From the NCBI GenBank assembly GCA_964396385.1, contig CAYNFH010000165.1:1-15065 (forward strand): DNA of 15,065 nucleotides, in the 5' to 3' direction. This DNA is from CAYNFH01 sp964396385 (lineage in GTDB: Bacteria; Armatimonadota; Chthonomonadetes; Chthonomonadales; CAJBBX01). The position numbers were made by a program, and so were the translations under genes. Below are positions 6,903-13,609 of the stretch, piece by piece; the stretch's first letter is position 1; each line of letters begins with the position of its first letter. A model generated the notes under the pieces. That model was not told where the DNA came from. It worked only from the letters and a program-made list of their open reading frames with translations, and made no database searches.

Positions 6903-8966
6903 CTATCTCGCTAAGAGGTTGTGCGCGCCCCAGAGGAGCCCGCCCACCACGGCCACTACGCCGAGCAGCATCATGAGCGCATAGTTGCGTACGTACCCGG
7001 TCTGGATCTGCCGGAACAGCTCGCTGAAGATGCCCGCCGTGTAGTAGATCGCCGTGACCGCGCCGTCCACGATGTACTTGTCGATGAAGTTCCACACTCC
7101 GGCGAAGGTGTCGCCACCCGTCACAAAGAGCCGGTAGAGGAAGCTATCCCAGTACCATTGGTTCTGCGATGCGACGAACACCGGGTTGGACGCCTCCTGC
7201 TCGGGAGTGAGGAGTGCCCCGGTCGCCTCGTGCTTGCGGTACATGCTCAGGGCCACCAGGATCCCCGCCAGACCAACCATGAACCCGATGGCCATCCCTG
7301 CAACCGAGCTGAACGCTTCCTGAACCGGCAAAGGCTTTACGGAAGGCTCGAGGAACGACTCGAACTTGTTCGCCCAGGGAGTACCGATGAAGCCGCCGAC
7401 GGTGGAGAGCACCGCCAATACCGCCAGCGGTATCCACATGGATGGCGGCGATTCGTGGACGCCGTGAGCGGGCATCTCCTCATGTCCGGGCTCCGCCGCC
7501 GACTCGCCCGTCGACTCTTCCGTTGGCGATGCGGCACTGTGGCCGCCGTGTCCGTGCGCGCCCAGTTCCGCCTCGTTGAACCGCTCCTGGCCCCAGAAGG
7601 TCTTCACCATCAGCCGCGTCATGTAGAAGGCCGTCAGGAAGGCGGTCGCCACTCCGATAACGTAGAACAGGATCCCCCAGGTCTGGTACCCCGATGCCTT
7701 GCCCAGGATCTCGTCCTTGCTCCAGAAGCCGGCGAACGGGAAGATACCGGAGATGGCCAGCCAGGCCGTTACCATCGTCCAGTAGGTGATGGGAATGCGC
7801 TTCGCCAGGCCGCCCATCTTCCGCATGTCCTGCTCGCCTGACAGCGCGTGGATCACGGAGCCGGCCCCCAGGAAGAGCAGCGCCTTGAAGAAGGCGTGGG
7901 TGGTGACGTGGAACATGCCGGCCGTGAACGCCCCGACCCCGCAGCCCAGGAACATATAGCCGAGCTGGGACACGGTCGAGAAGGCCAGCACCTTCTTGAT
8001 ATCCTGCTGGGTCAGCGCGATGGTCGCCGCGAAGGTCGCCGTGAACAGGCCGATCACCGCGATGGTCCCCATCACGAAGGGCGACTGCACCAGGATCGGG
8101 CTCACCCGAGTCACCATCACTACGCCCGCAGTCACCATGGTCGCGGCGTGAATGAGGGCGCTCACCGGCGTCGGGCCGGCCATGGCGTCCGGCAGCCAGC
8201 TATAGAGCGGGAACTGGGCGGACTTGCCGCAAGCTCCCACGAACAGCAGCAGCCCGATGGTCGTGGCGATAGCAGTGGTCAGCGTCCCGGAGGCGGTGGC
8301 CTGCCGGAGCGCCATGTCCAGGAACCCCTTACCGTCCTCCGTATAGAACGTGAAGGTTCCGAACGTGGTGAAGATGGCCATCATGCCCAGGGCGAAGCCC
8401 ACGTCGCCCACGCGGTTCATGATGAACGCTTTGTTGCCGGCCTTGGAGTTCTCCACATCCTCGAACCAGAAGGAGATAAGCAGGTACGAGCAGAGCCCCA
8501 CACCCTCCCAGCCCACGAACATCAGCAGAATGCTCTCGCCGAGCACCAGCATGAGCATGAAGAAGATGAAGAGGTTGAGGTAGGTGAAGAAGCGCGGGTA
8601 GTCCCGGTCGTCCGCCATGTAGCCCGTGGCGTAGAGGTGGATCAGTCCTCCGACCCCCGTCACGATGAGGCACATCAGCAAGGAGAGCGGGTCGATCAGT
8701 GCCCGGTAGTAGACCTGGAAGCTGCCGATGGTGATCCACGGCACGTGGTCCGTAAAAGGAATGAGGCTCGCGAATGCCCGCTTCTCGCCGGATAGACCCG
8801 TCAGGTCCTTCAGCACCCAGAGGCTGATCAGAAAGCTGACCAGCACCAGGGCGGTGGCGATGGCCCCATCCAGCTTGCGCGGGATCCGTTTCCCCGCGAA
8901 GGCGTGGATCAGGAATCCCAGCAGCGGCAGCCCCGGAATCAGCCACACGATGTTGGCAGAGCTCAT
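6903..8966 (-). CDS. nuoL: NADH-quinone oxidoreductase subunit L (distal proton channel)
   Basis: NuoL is the most distal antiporter-like subunit, with a long lateral helix and C-terminal anchor helix that run along the membrane arm. At 687 residues its length is typical. Marks are E154 in FVGWEGVGLCSYLLI, the K248-to-H273 region (GKSAQFPLYSWLPDAMAGPTPVSALIHAATMVTAGV), K361 in THAFFKALLFLGAGSVIH and FWSKDEIL at 414-421. The loop at about 470-508 is rich in His, Ser and Glu (HGHGGH .. PGHEEMPAHGVHESPP). His-rich loops ending in HESP are common in NuoL. The start MSSANIVWLIPGLPLLGF matches family N-termini. It follows nuoK after a 62-nt gap that holds a repeat and ends 3 nt before nuoM. Identity is secure. 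Confidence 0.97.
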   Translation of the reverse strand: MSSANIVWLIPGLPLLGFLIHAFAGKRIPRKLDGAIATALVLVSFLISLWVLKDLTGLSGEKRAFASLIPFTDHVPWITIGSFQVYYRALIDPLSLLMCLIVTGVGGLIHLYATGYMADDRDYPRFFTYLNLFIFFMLMLVLGESILLMFVGWEGVGLCSYLLISFWFEDVENSKAGNKAFIMNRVGDVGFALGMMAIFTTFGTFTFYTEDGKGFLDMALRQATASGTLTTAIATTIGLLLFVGACGKSAQFPLYSWLPDAMAGPTPVSALIHAATMVTAGVVMVTRVSPILVQSPFVMGTIAVIGLFTATFAATIALTQQDIKKVLAFSTVSQLGYMFLGCGVGAFTAGMFHVTTHAFFKALLFLGAGSVIHALSGEQDMRKMGGLAKRIPITYWTMVTAWLAISGIFPFAGFWSKDEILGKASGYQTWGILFYVIGVATAFLTAFYMTRLMVKTFWGQERFNEAELGAHGHGGHSAASPTEESTGESAAEPGHEEMPAHGVHESPPSMWIPLAVLAVLSTVGGFIGTPWANKFESFLEPSVKPLPVQEAFSSVAGMAIGFMVGLAGILVALSMYRKHEATGALLTPEQEASNPVFVASQNQWYWDSFLYRLFVTGGDTFAGVWNFIDKYIVDGAVTAIYYTAGIFSELFRQIQTGYVRNYALMMLLGVVAVVGGLLWGAHNLLAR

Positions 8967-9000
8967 CGTCGGAGCCTATCCCCGCAAGAATCAGAATTCG

Positions 9001-9028
9001 ATAAAAGAAAATCCAAAATCGAAAACCT
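9001..9028 (-). repeat. Heptamer repeat family B, copy 2 (nuoK-nuoL gap)
   Basis: Four A-rich 7-mers sit end to end on the plus strand (ataaaag, aaaatcc, aaaatcg, aaaacct) and finish directly at the nuoK stop codon. The 19-mer 9007-9025 matches 823-841 in the hydrolase gene at 17 of 19 positions. It accounts for nearly half of the 62-nt gap and is far more A/T-rich than the flanking genes. Confidence 0.8.
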
Positions 9029-9340
9029 CTACAGCTTCATCAGATTGACTTCGTCGATGTCTATTGTCTCGCGCGTGCGGAAGATCGCCACGATGATTCC
9101 GAGGCCGATGGCCACCTCCGCTGCAGCCACCGCCATGACGAAGATCACGTACATCTGCCCGGCCACCTGGCCGTAGTGCCGCCCCAGTGCGATGAAGGTG
9201 AGGTTCACCGCATTGAGCATCAGCTCGATGCACATGAAGATGACGATCGGGTTCCGCTTCACCAGCACGCCGATCACGCCCGTTGTGAACAACAGAGCGG
9301 ACAGGACCAGATAGTATTCGGTAGGTACCGGCAGACTCAC
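9029..9340 (-). CDS. nuoK: NADH-quinone oxidoreductase subunit K
   Basis: NuoK is a small three-helix membrane subunit, related to MrpC, that sits between NuoJ and NuoN and carries two buried glutamates of the proton-coupling axis. Both are present: E39 in MCIELMLNAVNL and E75 in AAAEVAIGLGI. The 103-residue length is standard. The start codon is GTG at 9340, directly after the nuoJ TAA, with GGAG 7 nt upstream. The N-terminus (M)SLPVPTEYYLVLSALLF aligns well with family N-termini, which supports GTG over any internal ATG. The C-terminus ..ETIDIDEVNLMKL is family-typical. Identity is secure. Confidence 0.97.
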   Translation of the reverse strand: MSLPVPTEYYLVLSALLFTTGVIGVLVKRNPIVIFMCIELMLNAVNLTFIALGRHYGQVAGQMYVIFVMAVAAAEVAIGLGIIVAIFRTRETIDIDEVNLMKL

Positions 9341-9862
9341 TTACAGTCTCCGCTTCGCCAGGACGATCGCGCCGACCGCGCCCACCAGCAGCAGGATGCT
9401 GGTCAGCTCGAACGGGAGGAGCCATGGCAGGCTCGGATTGAACAGGCTGAGCCCTACGGTGCGCACCGTACCGCCGGTCGCCAGTGTCTGTGGCGTCGCC
9501 GACACGGGCCCGAGCCCGGCGCTGATAGCTCCCGCGCCCGTGATCGCGCCGAGGAAGATGAGCGCGAGCAGCAGCGCTACCGGCGCCTGGAGCCCGCCGG
9601 ACTCCCGTAACCCTTCCGGCGCGCCCAGGTTCAGCAGCATGATAACGAAGAGGAACAGCACCATGATGGCGCCTGCATAGACGATGATCTGCACCGCCGC
9701 GATGAACTGCGCCGAGAGCGACAGATAGAGCACCGCGAGCACAAAGAAGTTCACTACCAGCGACAGCGCGCTGCGAACCGGGTTGCGGTTCGCGACCACC
9801 AGGATTGCCGAGCCGATGGAGAGCAGCGCCAGCACCCAGAAGCCGATTACAGCCCAGCTCAT
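9341..9862 (-). CDS. nuoJ: NADH-quinone oxidoreductase subunit J
   Basis: NuoJ is a five-helix membrane subunit. Its third helix is thought to switch during turnover and link the quinone site to the proton channels. The family signature VQIIVYAGAIMVLFLFVIMLLNL (58-80) is clear, and the C-terminal PFELTSILLLVGAVGAIVLAKR (150-171) is also typical. The length, 173 residues, is normal. Its ATG overlaps the nuoH TGA as ATGA (9859-9862), a classic coupled junction, and a GGGAG-type ribosome site lies about 9 nt upstream inside nuoH. NuoI would normally be encoded between nuoH and nuoJ but is missing here. Identity is secure. Confidence 0.97.
   Translation of the reverse strand: MSWAVIGFWVLALLSIGSAILVVANRNPVRSALSLVVNFFVLAVLYLSLSAQFIAAVQIIVYAGAIMVLFLFVIMLLNLGAPEGLRESGGLQAPVALLLALIFLGAITGAGAISAGLGPVSATPQTLATGGTVRTVGLSLFNPSLPWLLPFELTSILLLVGAVGAIVLAKRRL
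9348..9351 (-). promoter_or_regulatory. Shine-Dalgarno deciding the GTG start of nuoK
   Basis: The minus strand has GGAG followed by seven bases, including the nuoJ TAA, and then GTG. The spacing is right for initiation, so the GTG at 9340 is used. Confidence 0.65.
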
Positions 9863-11193
9863 CGCGGCAAGCTCCCGTCCGGAATCCGGGCTACCCTAGG
9901 GATCGCATCATAGAAGAACGGTCCCGAGCCGGAGGACCTCATCCACTCGGGATGGGTCCTCCCGGGTGACTGACGACGGACGACGGACGACGGACGACCG
10001 AGATCGGATGGGCTGTCCAGGCGCGCGCCCGGTCCGGCGGGCGGGAGCGGTCTCATCATGCGGCCCTGCCCGCCCGTCGCTCCGCCTGCGGGTGCCGCGG
10101 CCGGGGTTTGCGCAGCGTCTATCGCCGCGACCACAAACAGGATCAACAGCGCGGCGGGCAGCATCCGCTTCCAGCCGAGGGCCATCAGCGCGTCGTACCG
10201 CAGCCGGGGGAGCGTCGCCCGCAGCCACACATATACGACGATCAGAGTCATCAGCTTGCCGAGAAACCAGATAAAGCCGGGAATCCACGTCAGCGGTACG
10301 ACGTCAAAGGGCGGATGCCAGCCGCCTAGCCAGATCGAAGTGGCGAGTCCCGCCACCACCAGCATGCTGGCATATTCGCCCATGAAGAACATGGCGAACT
10401 TCATGGAAGAGTACTCGGTGTGGAACCCGGCAATAAGCTCCGATTCAGCCTCCGGCAGGTCGAACGGCGCGCGGTTCGTCTCCGCCACCACCGCAATTCC
10501 GTAAATGACCGCCGCAAAGAATCCTGGCAGCACCCAGTACCGGATGTCGAACATGTGCCAGTGCCAGAACCCGCCGGTCTGGGAGTTGACAATCTCCACC
10601 AGGTTCAGCGACCCGGACATCACGATGCCGGTGAGCAGCGCCAGGCTCATGGCCAGCTCGTAGCTGATCATCTGCGCGGAAGAGCGCAGGCCGCCGAGCA
10701 GCGAGTACTGGTTGTTGGAAGACCAGCCCCCGAGCACGATCCCGTACACCTGCAGTGACGAAAGCGCCAGGATGTACACCAGGCCCACGTTCACGTTGCC
10801 GGCTACTAGAGGGACGGTCTGGGTCGCTCCGCTGTCCATGTGGACCTTGACCGTACCAAATGGGATGGTCGCGCCGGCCGCCAGCGCGGGGATCATCGAG
10901 ATGACCGGAGCGAGGTAGTAGATACTCTTGTCGACGCTGGCCGGCTCCACATCTTCCTTGAAGAAGAGCTTCACGCCGTCCGCGATGGTCTGGAGCAGCC
11001 CGCGCGGCCCCACCCGGTTCGGCCCAAGACGGTCCTGCATCAGCGCCATTACCACGCGCTCGATCCAGATGAGGCCGGGCACGATGGCCAGGATAAACCC
11101 GATGACGCACAGGATGGCGAAGTACGGAATGACATCCAGTACGTCCACCGGACCCAGATGCTGCGGCATGCCCTCTGTAAACCAGTTTCCCAT
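9859..11193 (-). CDS. nuoH: NADH-quinone oxidoreductase subunit H, with unusual C-terminal tail
   Basis: NuoH is the membrane subunit that anchors the peripheral arm and forms much of the quinone chamber. Conserved parts are visible: IERVVMALMQDRLGPNRVGPRGLLQTIADGVKLFFKED (44-81), the acidic loop ETNRAPFDLPEAESELIAGFHTEYSSMKFAMFFMGEY (238-274) and ..WLRATLPRLRYDALMALGWKRMLP (323-346). The start at 11193 (MGNWF) has AGGA 3 nt upstream and lies 8 nt after the nuoG stop. The reading frame stays open further upstream, but only as a shadow of nuoG. NuoH normally ends soon after its last helix, near residue 358 here. This protein continues for about 85 low-complexity residues, Pro/Ala/Gly-rich and then containing GRPSSVVRRQSP (399-410) encoded by heptamer repeats. 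The tail ends in an ATGA overlap with nuoJ, where nuoI would be expected. The core identity is secure; the function of the tail is unknown. Confidence 0.95.
   Translation of the reverse strand: MGNWFTEGMPQHLGPVDVLDVIPYFAILCVIGFILAIVPGLIWIERVVMALMQDRLGPNRVGPRGLLQTIADGVKLFFKEDVEPASVDKSIYYLAPVISMIPALAAGATIPFGTVKVHMDSGATQTVPLVAGNVNVGLVYILALSSLQVYGIVLGGWSSNNQYSLLGGLRSSAQMISYELAMSLALLTGIVMSGSLNLVEIVNSQTGGFWHWHMFDIRYWVLPGFFAAVIYGIAVVAETNRAPFDLPEAESELIAGFHTEYSSMKFAMFFMGEYASMLVVAGLATSIWLGGWHPPFDVVPLTWIPGFIWFLGKLMTLIVVYVWLRATLPRLRYDALMALGWKRMLPAALLILFVVAAIDAAQTPAAAPAGGATGGQGRMMRPLPPAGPGARLDSPSDLGRPSSVVRRQSPGRTHPEWMRSSGSGPFFYDAIPRVARIPDGSLPR
9972..9999 (-). repeat. Heptamer repeat family A, copy 2 (in the nuoH tail)
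   Basis: The plus strand shows at least three consecutive cggacga 7-mers with partial flanking units. On the nuoH strand this is the cgtccgt-type tandem and is read as part of GRPSSVVRR. It shares a 15-nt exact core with the linker of the hydrolase gene at 291-305. Confidence 0.8.
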
Positions 11194-11196
11194 GGT

Positions 11197-11200
11197 TCCT
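11197..11200 (-). promoter_or_regulatory. Shine-Dalgarno supporting the nuoH start
   Basis: AGGA on the minus strand lies between the nuoG TAG and the nuoH ATG, with 3 nt before the start. It is short, but it favours 11193 over upstream in-frame codons inside nuoG. Confidence 0.5.
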
Positions 11201-11201
11201 G

Positions 11202-13475
11202 CTATACCCCAGCCGCCGTAGCCGCGCGATACGGCACCGGCTCCATGGTGGGCGCGGGCGGCGTACCGGGATACTCCCACCGGATGCCCTGGTCTCCCAG
11301 CGTCCGCAGGCTGATGTCCTTGTACATCGGCACCGCTGCCGCGATGTCCCGCATCACGTCCCGCACCGCGAAGTAGGGCGGGCTTCCGCCCATCTTGGCA
11401 CCTACTTCGGCGAAGATCAGCCATTCGGGGCGGATGCTCGCCGAGATCTCGAAAGCGCGGTAGAACCGCTGCACCCGGCGCTCGACATTCGTGTAGGTCC
11501 CATCACGCTCGGCCACGCTCTGGACCGGCAGCACCAGATCCGCCAGCTTTGCGGTATCCGTCATGGACAGCGCGTTGACCACGACGAACGGGCACGCCTC
11601 GATGGCGCGCTGCGCCAGGTCCGGGTCATAGAAATCGTTCACCAGATCGGCGCCCACGATCCAGAGAGCGTTCAGCTCCCCGCGGGCCGCCGCCTCGAGC
11701 ATCTCCTGGGTGTTCATGCCGCGCTCCGGCGCGGGGACGTAGCCCGGCAACGAGTCCGGCAGGATGCCCATGTCCATCGCGCCCTGCTGGTTGTTCTCGG
11801 TGACGGGTATGTTCACGTTGCCCGCGCTGCCGGTAATCACCGCCAGGTTGCCGAGGGCCGCGATAACGTCCGCTCCGCGCGGGTGGTCCGTCACCGTCTT
11901 GCCGGCGATAAAGGCTGCCTCGCCGCTCGCGAGCAGCCGCGCCGCCCGGCGGATGGAATCGGCCGGGACGCCCGTCTCCTGCTCCCCCTGCTCGGGCCGC
12001 CACCGCTCGACGCCCATCCCGCTCTTGGCAGCCTCCAGATTGGGGATCGTTGCGAGCCGCTCCCTCGGCAGCAGGTCCTCCATGAACATCACGTGCGTCA
12101 GGCTGTGGAGCAGCGCCACTTCGGTGCCGGGCCGGTAGCGGAGGCTCAGCGATGCAAACTCTCCGAGCCGGTTTGGCGACTCATCACCGTCGAGCTCTGG
12201 CGGATTCGCCGCGATGATGCTCGCGCCACGGAACCGCCAGGCCTTCCGCACTCGCAGGAACAGGATCGGCTGCTCGTCCACTAGATCGCTGCCAAGTACG
12301 AAGATGGTCCGTATCCGCTCCATGTCCGCGATGGTGTTGCCCATGGTGTGGTACCCAAACCGTTTGAACAGGCCGCCACTCGTCTCCGGGAAGTTCGGCC
12401 CCATCCGGTGGTCCAGGTTGTGGCACTTGAGCGTATCGCGGAAGAATCGCTGCCATACAAACAGGTCTTCGTTGGAAGAGCGCGCGCCGCCAATACCGCC
12501 CACGGCTGGTCCCGCCTCCCGGAGCTTCTCCACGATCAGCCGGTTGGCGTCCTCCCACGTGATCGGCTCGAAGATGCCCGCGCGCTTGACCATCGGCTGG
12601 ACAAGCCGGTCATCCGACGAGACGTACTCCATCCCGAACTTGCCCTTGTCGCAGGTCCACTCCTCGTTCACTGCCTCGTTGCAGCGCGCGTTCACCCGTT
12701 GGAGACTATTGACCCGGTAGTCCAGCTTGACGTTGCATCCGTTGGAGCACTGGGTACAGATGGAGCGCTGGGTCAGCAGGTCCCATGGGCGGGCCGCAAA
12801 GCGGTAGGTCCGCGAGAGCAGAGCGCCCACGGGGCAGAGTTCGATGACGTTGCCGGAGAACTTGGAGTGGAAAGAGGTGTGCTCGAAGGTGCCCACTTCC
12901 ATGTCCGCGCCGCGCCACAGGAAGTTGAGCTGCGCGTCCCCGGAGATGTCTGTGGTAAACCTCGTGCACCGGGCGCAGTGGATGCACCGTTCGCGGTCGA
13001 ACACCACATAGTCGGAGAGCGGGTACGCCTTGGGGAAGTGGCGCTTCTCTTCGATGTACCGTGTGGTGGGCGGACCGTAGTATAGCGTGTTGTTCTGGAG
13101 CGGGCACTCCCCGCCCCGGTCGCAGATGGGGCAGTCCAGCGGATGGTTGATCAGCAGGAACTCCAGGACGCCCTGCCGGTCCTTCACCAGCGATGGCGAC
13201 TCGGTCGTGATCTCCATCCCCTCGGACGCGGGAAGAGAGCAGGCCGTCTGCGGCTTCGGCATCTTCCGCACGGAACCGTCCGGTCCTTTGGCCGCTACTT
13301 CTACCAGGCACATGCGACAGTTCGCGCCGCCGTCCTCCATGGAGAGCCGCGGATGGTAGCAGAAGAAAGGGACCTCGACCCCGATCCGCTTAGCGGACTC
13401 GATGATCTTCTCCCCCTTAGGAACCTGCAGATCCTTGCCGTCTATCTTGATGTTTACCAGCTCAGTTTCGGGCAT
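11202..13475 (-). CDS. nuoG: NADH-quinone oxidoreductase subunit G (Fe-S electron wire)
   Basis: NuoG is the large peripheral-arm subunit that passes electrons from NuoF toward NuoI. The 757-residue length fits full-size bacterial forms. In order it has a 2Fe-2S ferredoxin domain (N1b: C39, C53, C56, C79), the His-Cys N5 site (H111, C115, C118, C124, in HPLDCPICDRGGEC), the N4 site (CIHCARC, C164/C167/C170, with C214 in ELCPVGAL) and an N7-type set (CTQCSNGC, C240/C243/C247, with C275 in TCDKGKFG). A molybdopterin-oxidoreductase-like domain follows, from about 285 to the end, where electron cofactors are usually lost. Many lineages lack the N7 cysteines; they are intact here. The spacing C39-x13-C53 is a little longer than the common x10, from a small insert SMEDGGAN. 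It follows nuoF after a 134-nt structured gap and has only a weak ribosome site. Identity is secure. Confidence 0.97.
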   Translation of the reverse strand: MPETELVNIKIDGKDLQVPKGEKIIESAKRIGVEVPFFCYHPRLSMEDGGANCRMCLVEVAAKGPDGSVRKMPKPQTACSLPASEGMEITTESPSLVKDRQGVLEFLLINHPLDCPICDRGGECPLQNNTLYYGPPTTRYIEEKRHFPKAYPLSDYVVFDRERCIHCARCTRFTTDISGDAQLNFLWRGADMEVGTFEHTSFHSKFSGNVIELCPVGALLSRTYRFAARPWDLLTQRSICTQCSNGCNVKLDYRVNSLQRVNARCNEAVNEEWTCDKGKFGMEYVSSDDRLVQPMVKRAGIFEPITWEDANRLIVEKLREAGPAVGGIGGARSSNEDLFVWQRFFRDTLKCHNLDHRMGPNFPETSGGLFKRFGYHTMGNTIADMERIRTIFVLGSDLVDEQPILFLRVRKAWRFRGASIIAANPPELDGDESPNRLGEFASLSLRYRPGTEVALLHSLTHVMFMEDLLPRERLATIPNLEAAKSGMGVERWRPEQGEQETGVPADSIRRAARLLASGEAAFIAGKTVTDHPRGADVIAALGNLAVITGSAGNVNIPVTENNQQGAMDMGILPDSLPGYVPAPERGMNTQEMLEAAARGELNALWIVGADLVNDFYDPDLAQRAIEACPFVVVNALSMTDTAKLADLVLPVQSVAERDGTYTNVERRVQRFYRAFEISASIRPEWLIFAEVGAKMGGSPPYFAVRDVMRDIAAAVPMYKDISLRTLGDQGIRWEYPGTPPAPTMEPVPYRAATAAGV

Positions 13476-13487
13476 GCTCTATACCGA

Positions 13488-13602
13488 ATGAACCACAGAG
13501 TTCGCAGAGGACACAGAGGTTCGGATGAGGCGTCGGGTATCCGGCCACGCCTCATCCGCTCGTCGGCCTTTCTCAGCGGCCTCTGTGTGCTCTGTGGTGA
13601 AT
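13488..13602. repeat. Nested inverted repeat between nuoF and nuoG
   Basis: This element fills most of the 134-nt gap. The outer arms are built of ACAGAG-type units: 13488-13519 (ccacagag, gcagagg, acacagagg) and its inverted copy 13579-13602. One 15-nt stretch (13505-13519) pairs with 13580-13594 at 14 of 15 positions. The inner hairpin is a perfect 12-bp stem, 13522-13533 (cggatgaggcgt) with 13547-13558, and a 13-nt loop. In the nuo mRNA it would form one long hairpin ending about 12 nt before the nuoG start, so it may affect mRNA processing, stability or nuoG translation. No T-run follows, so it is not an ordinary terminator. Confidence 0.85.
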
Positions 13603-13609
13603 GTATGTC

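Noticed and set aside
5202..8966. Mrp-type Na+/H+ antiporter genes instead of nuoL/M
   Set aside because: They sit in one run with nuoE, F, G, H, J and K, and they carry complex I signatures.
9859..10290. A hidden or decayed nuoI in the nuoH-nuoJ region
   Set aside because: No frame shows the ferredoxin-type CxxCxxCxxxCP motifs, and only about 240 bp is not accounted for by conserved NuoH.
11194..11424. Longer nuoH starting upstream at 11424
   Set aside because: The extra part overlaps nuoG in another frame and does not look like NuoH. MGNWF at 11193 has an AGGA site and the correct intergenic spacing.
13476..13609. Insertion sequence between nuoF and nuoG
   Set aside because: There is no room for a transposase and no clear target duplication. 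Only a non-coding inverted repeat is supported.
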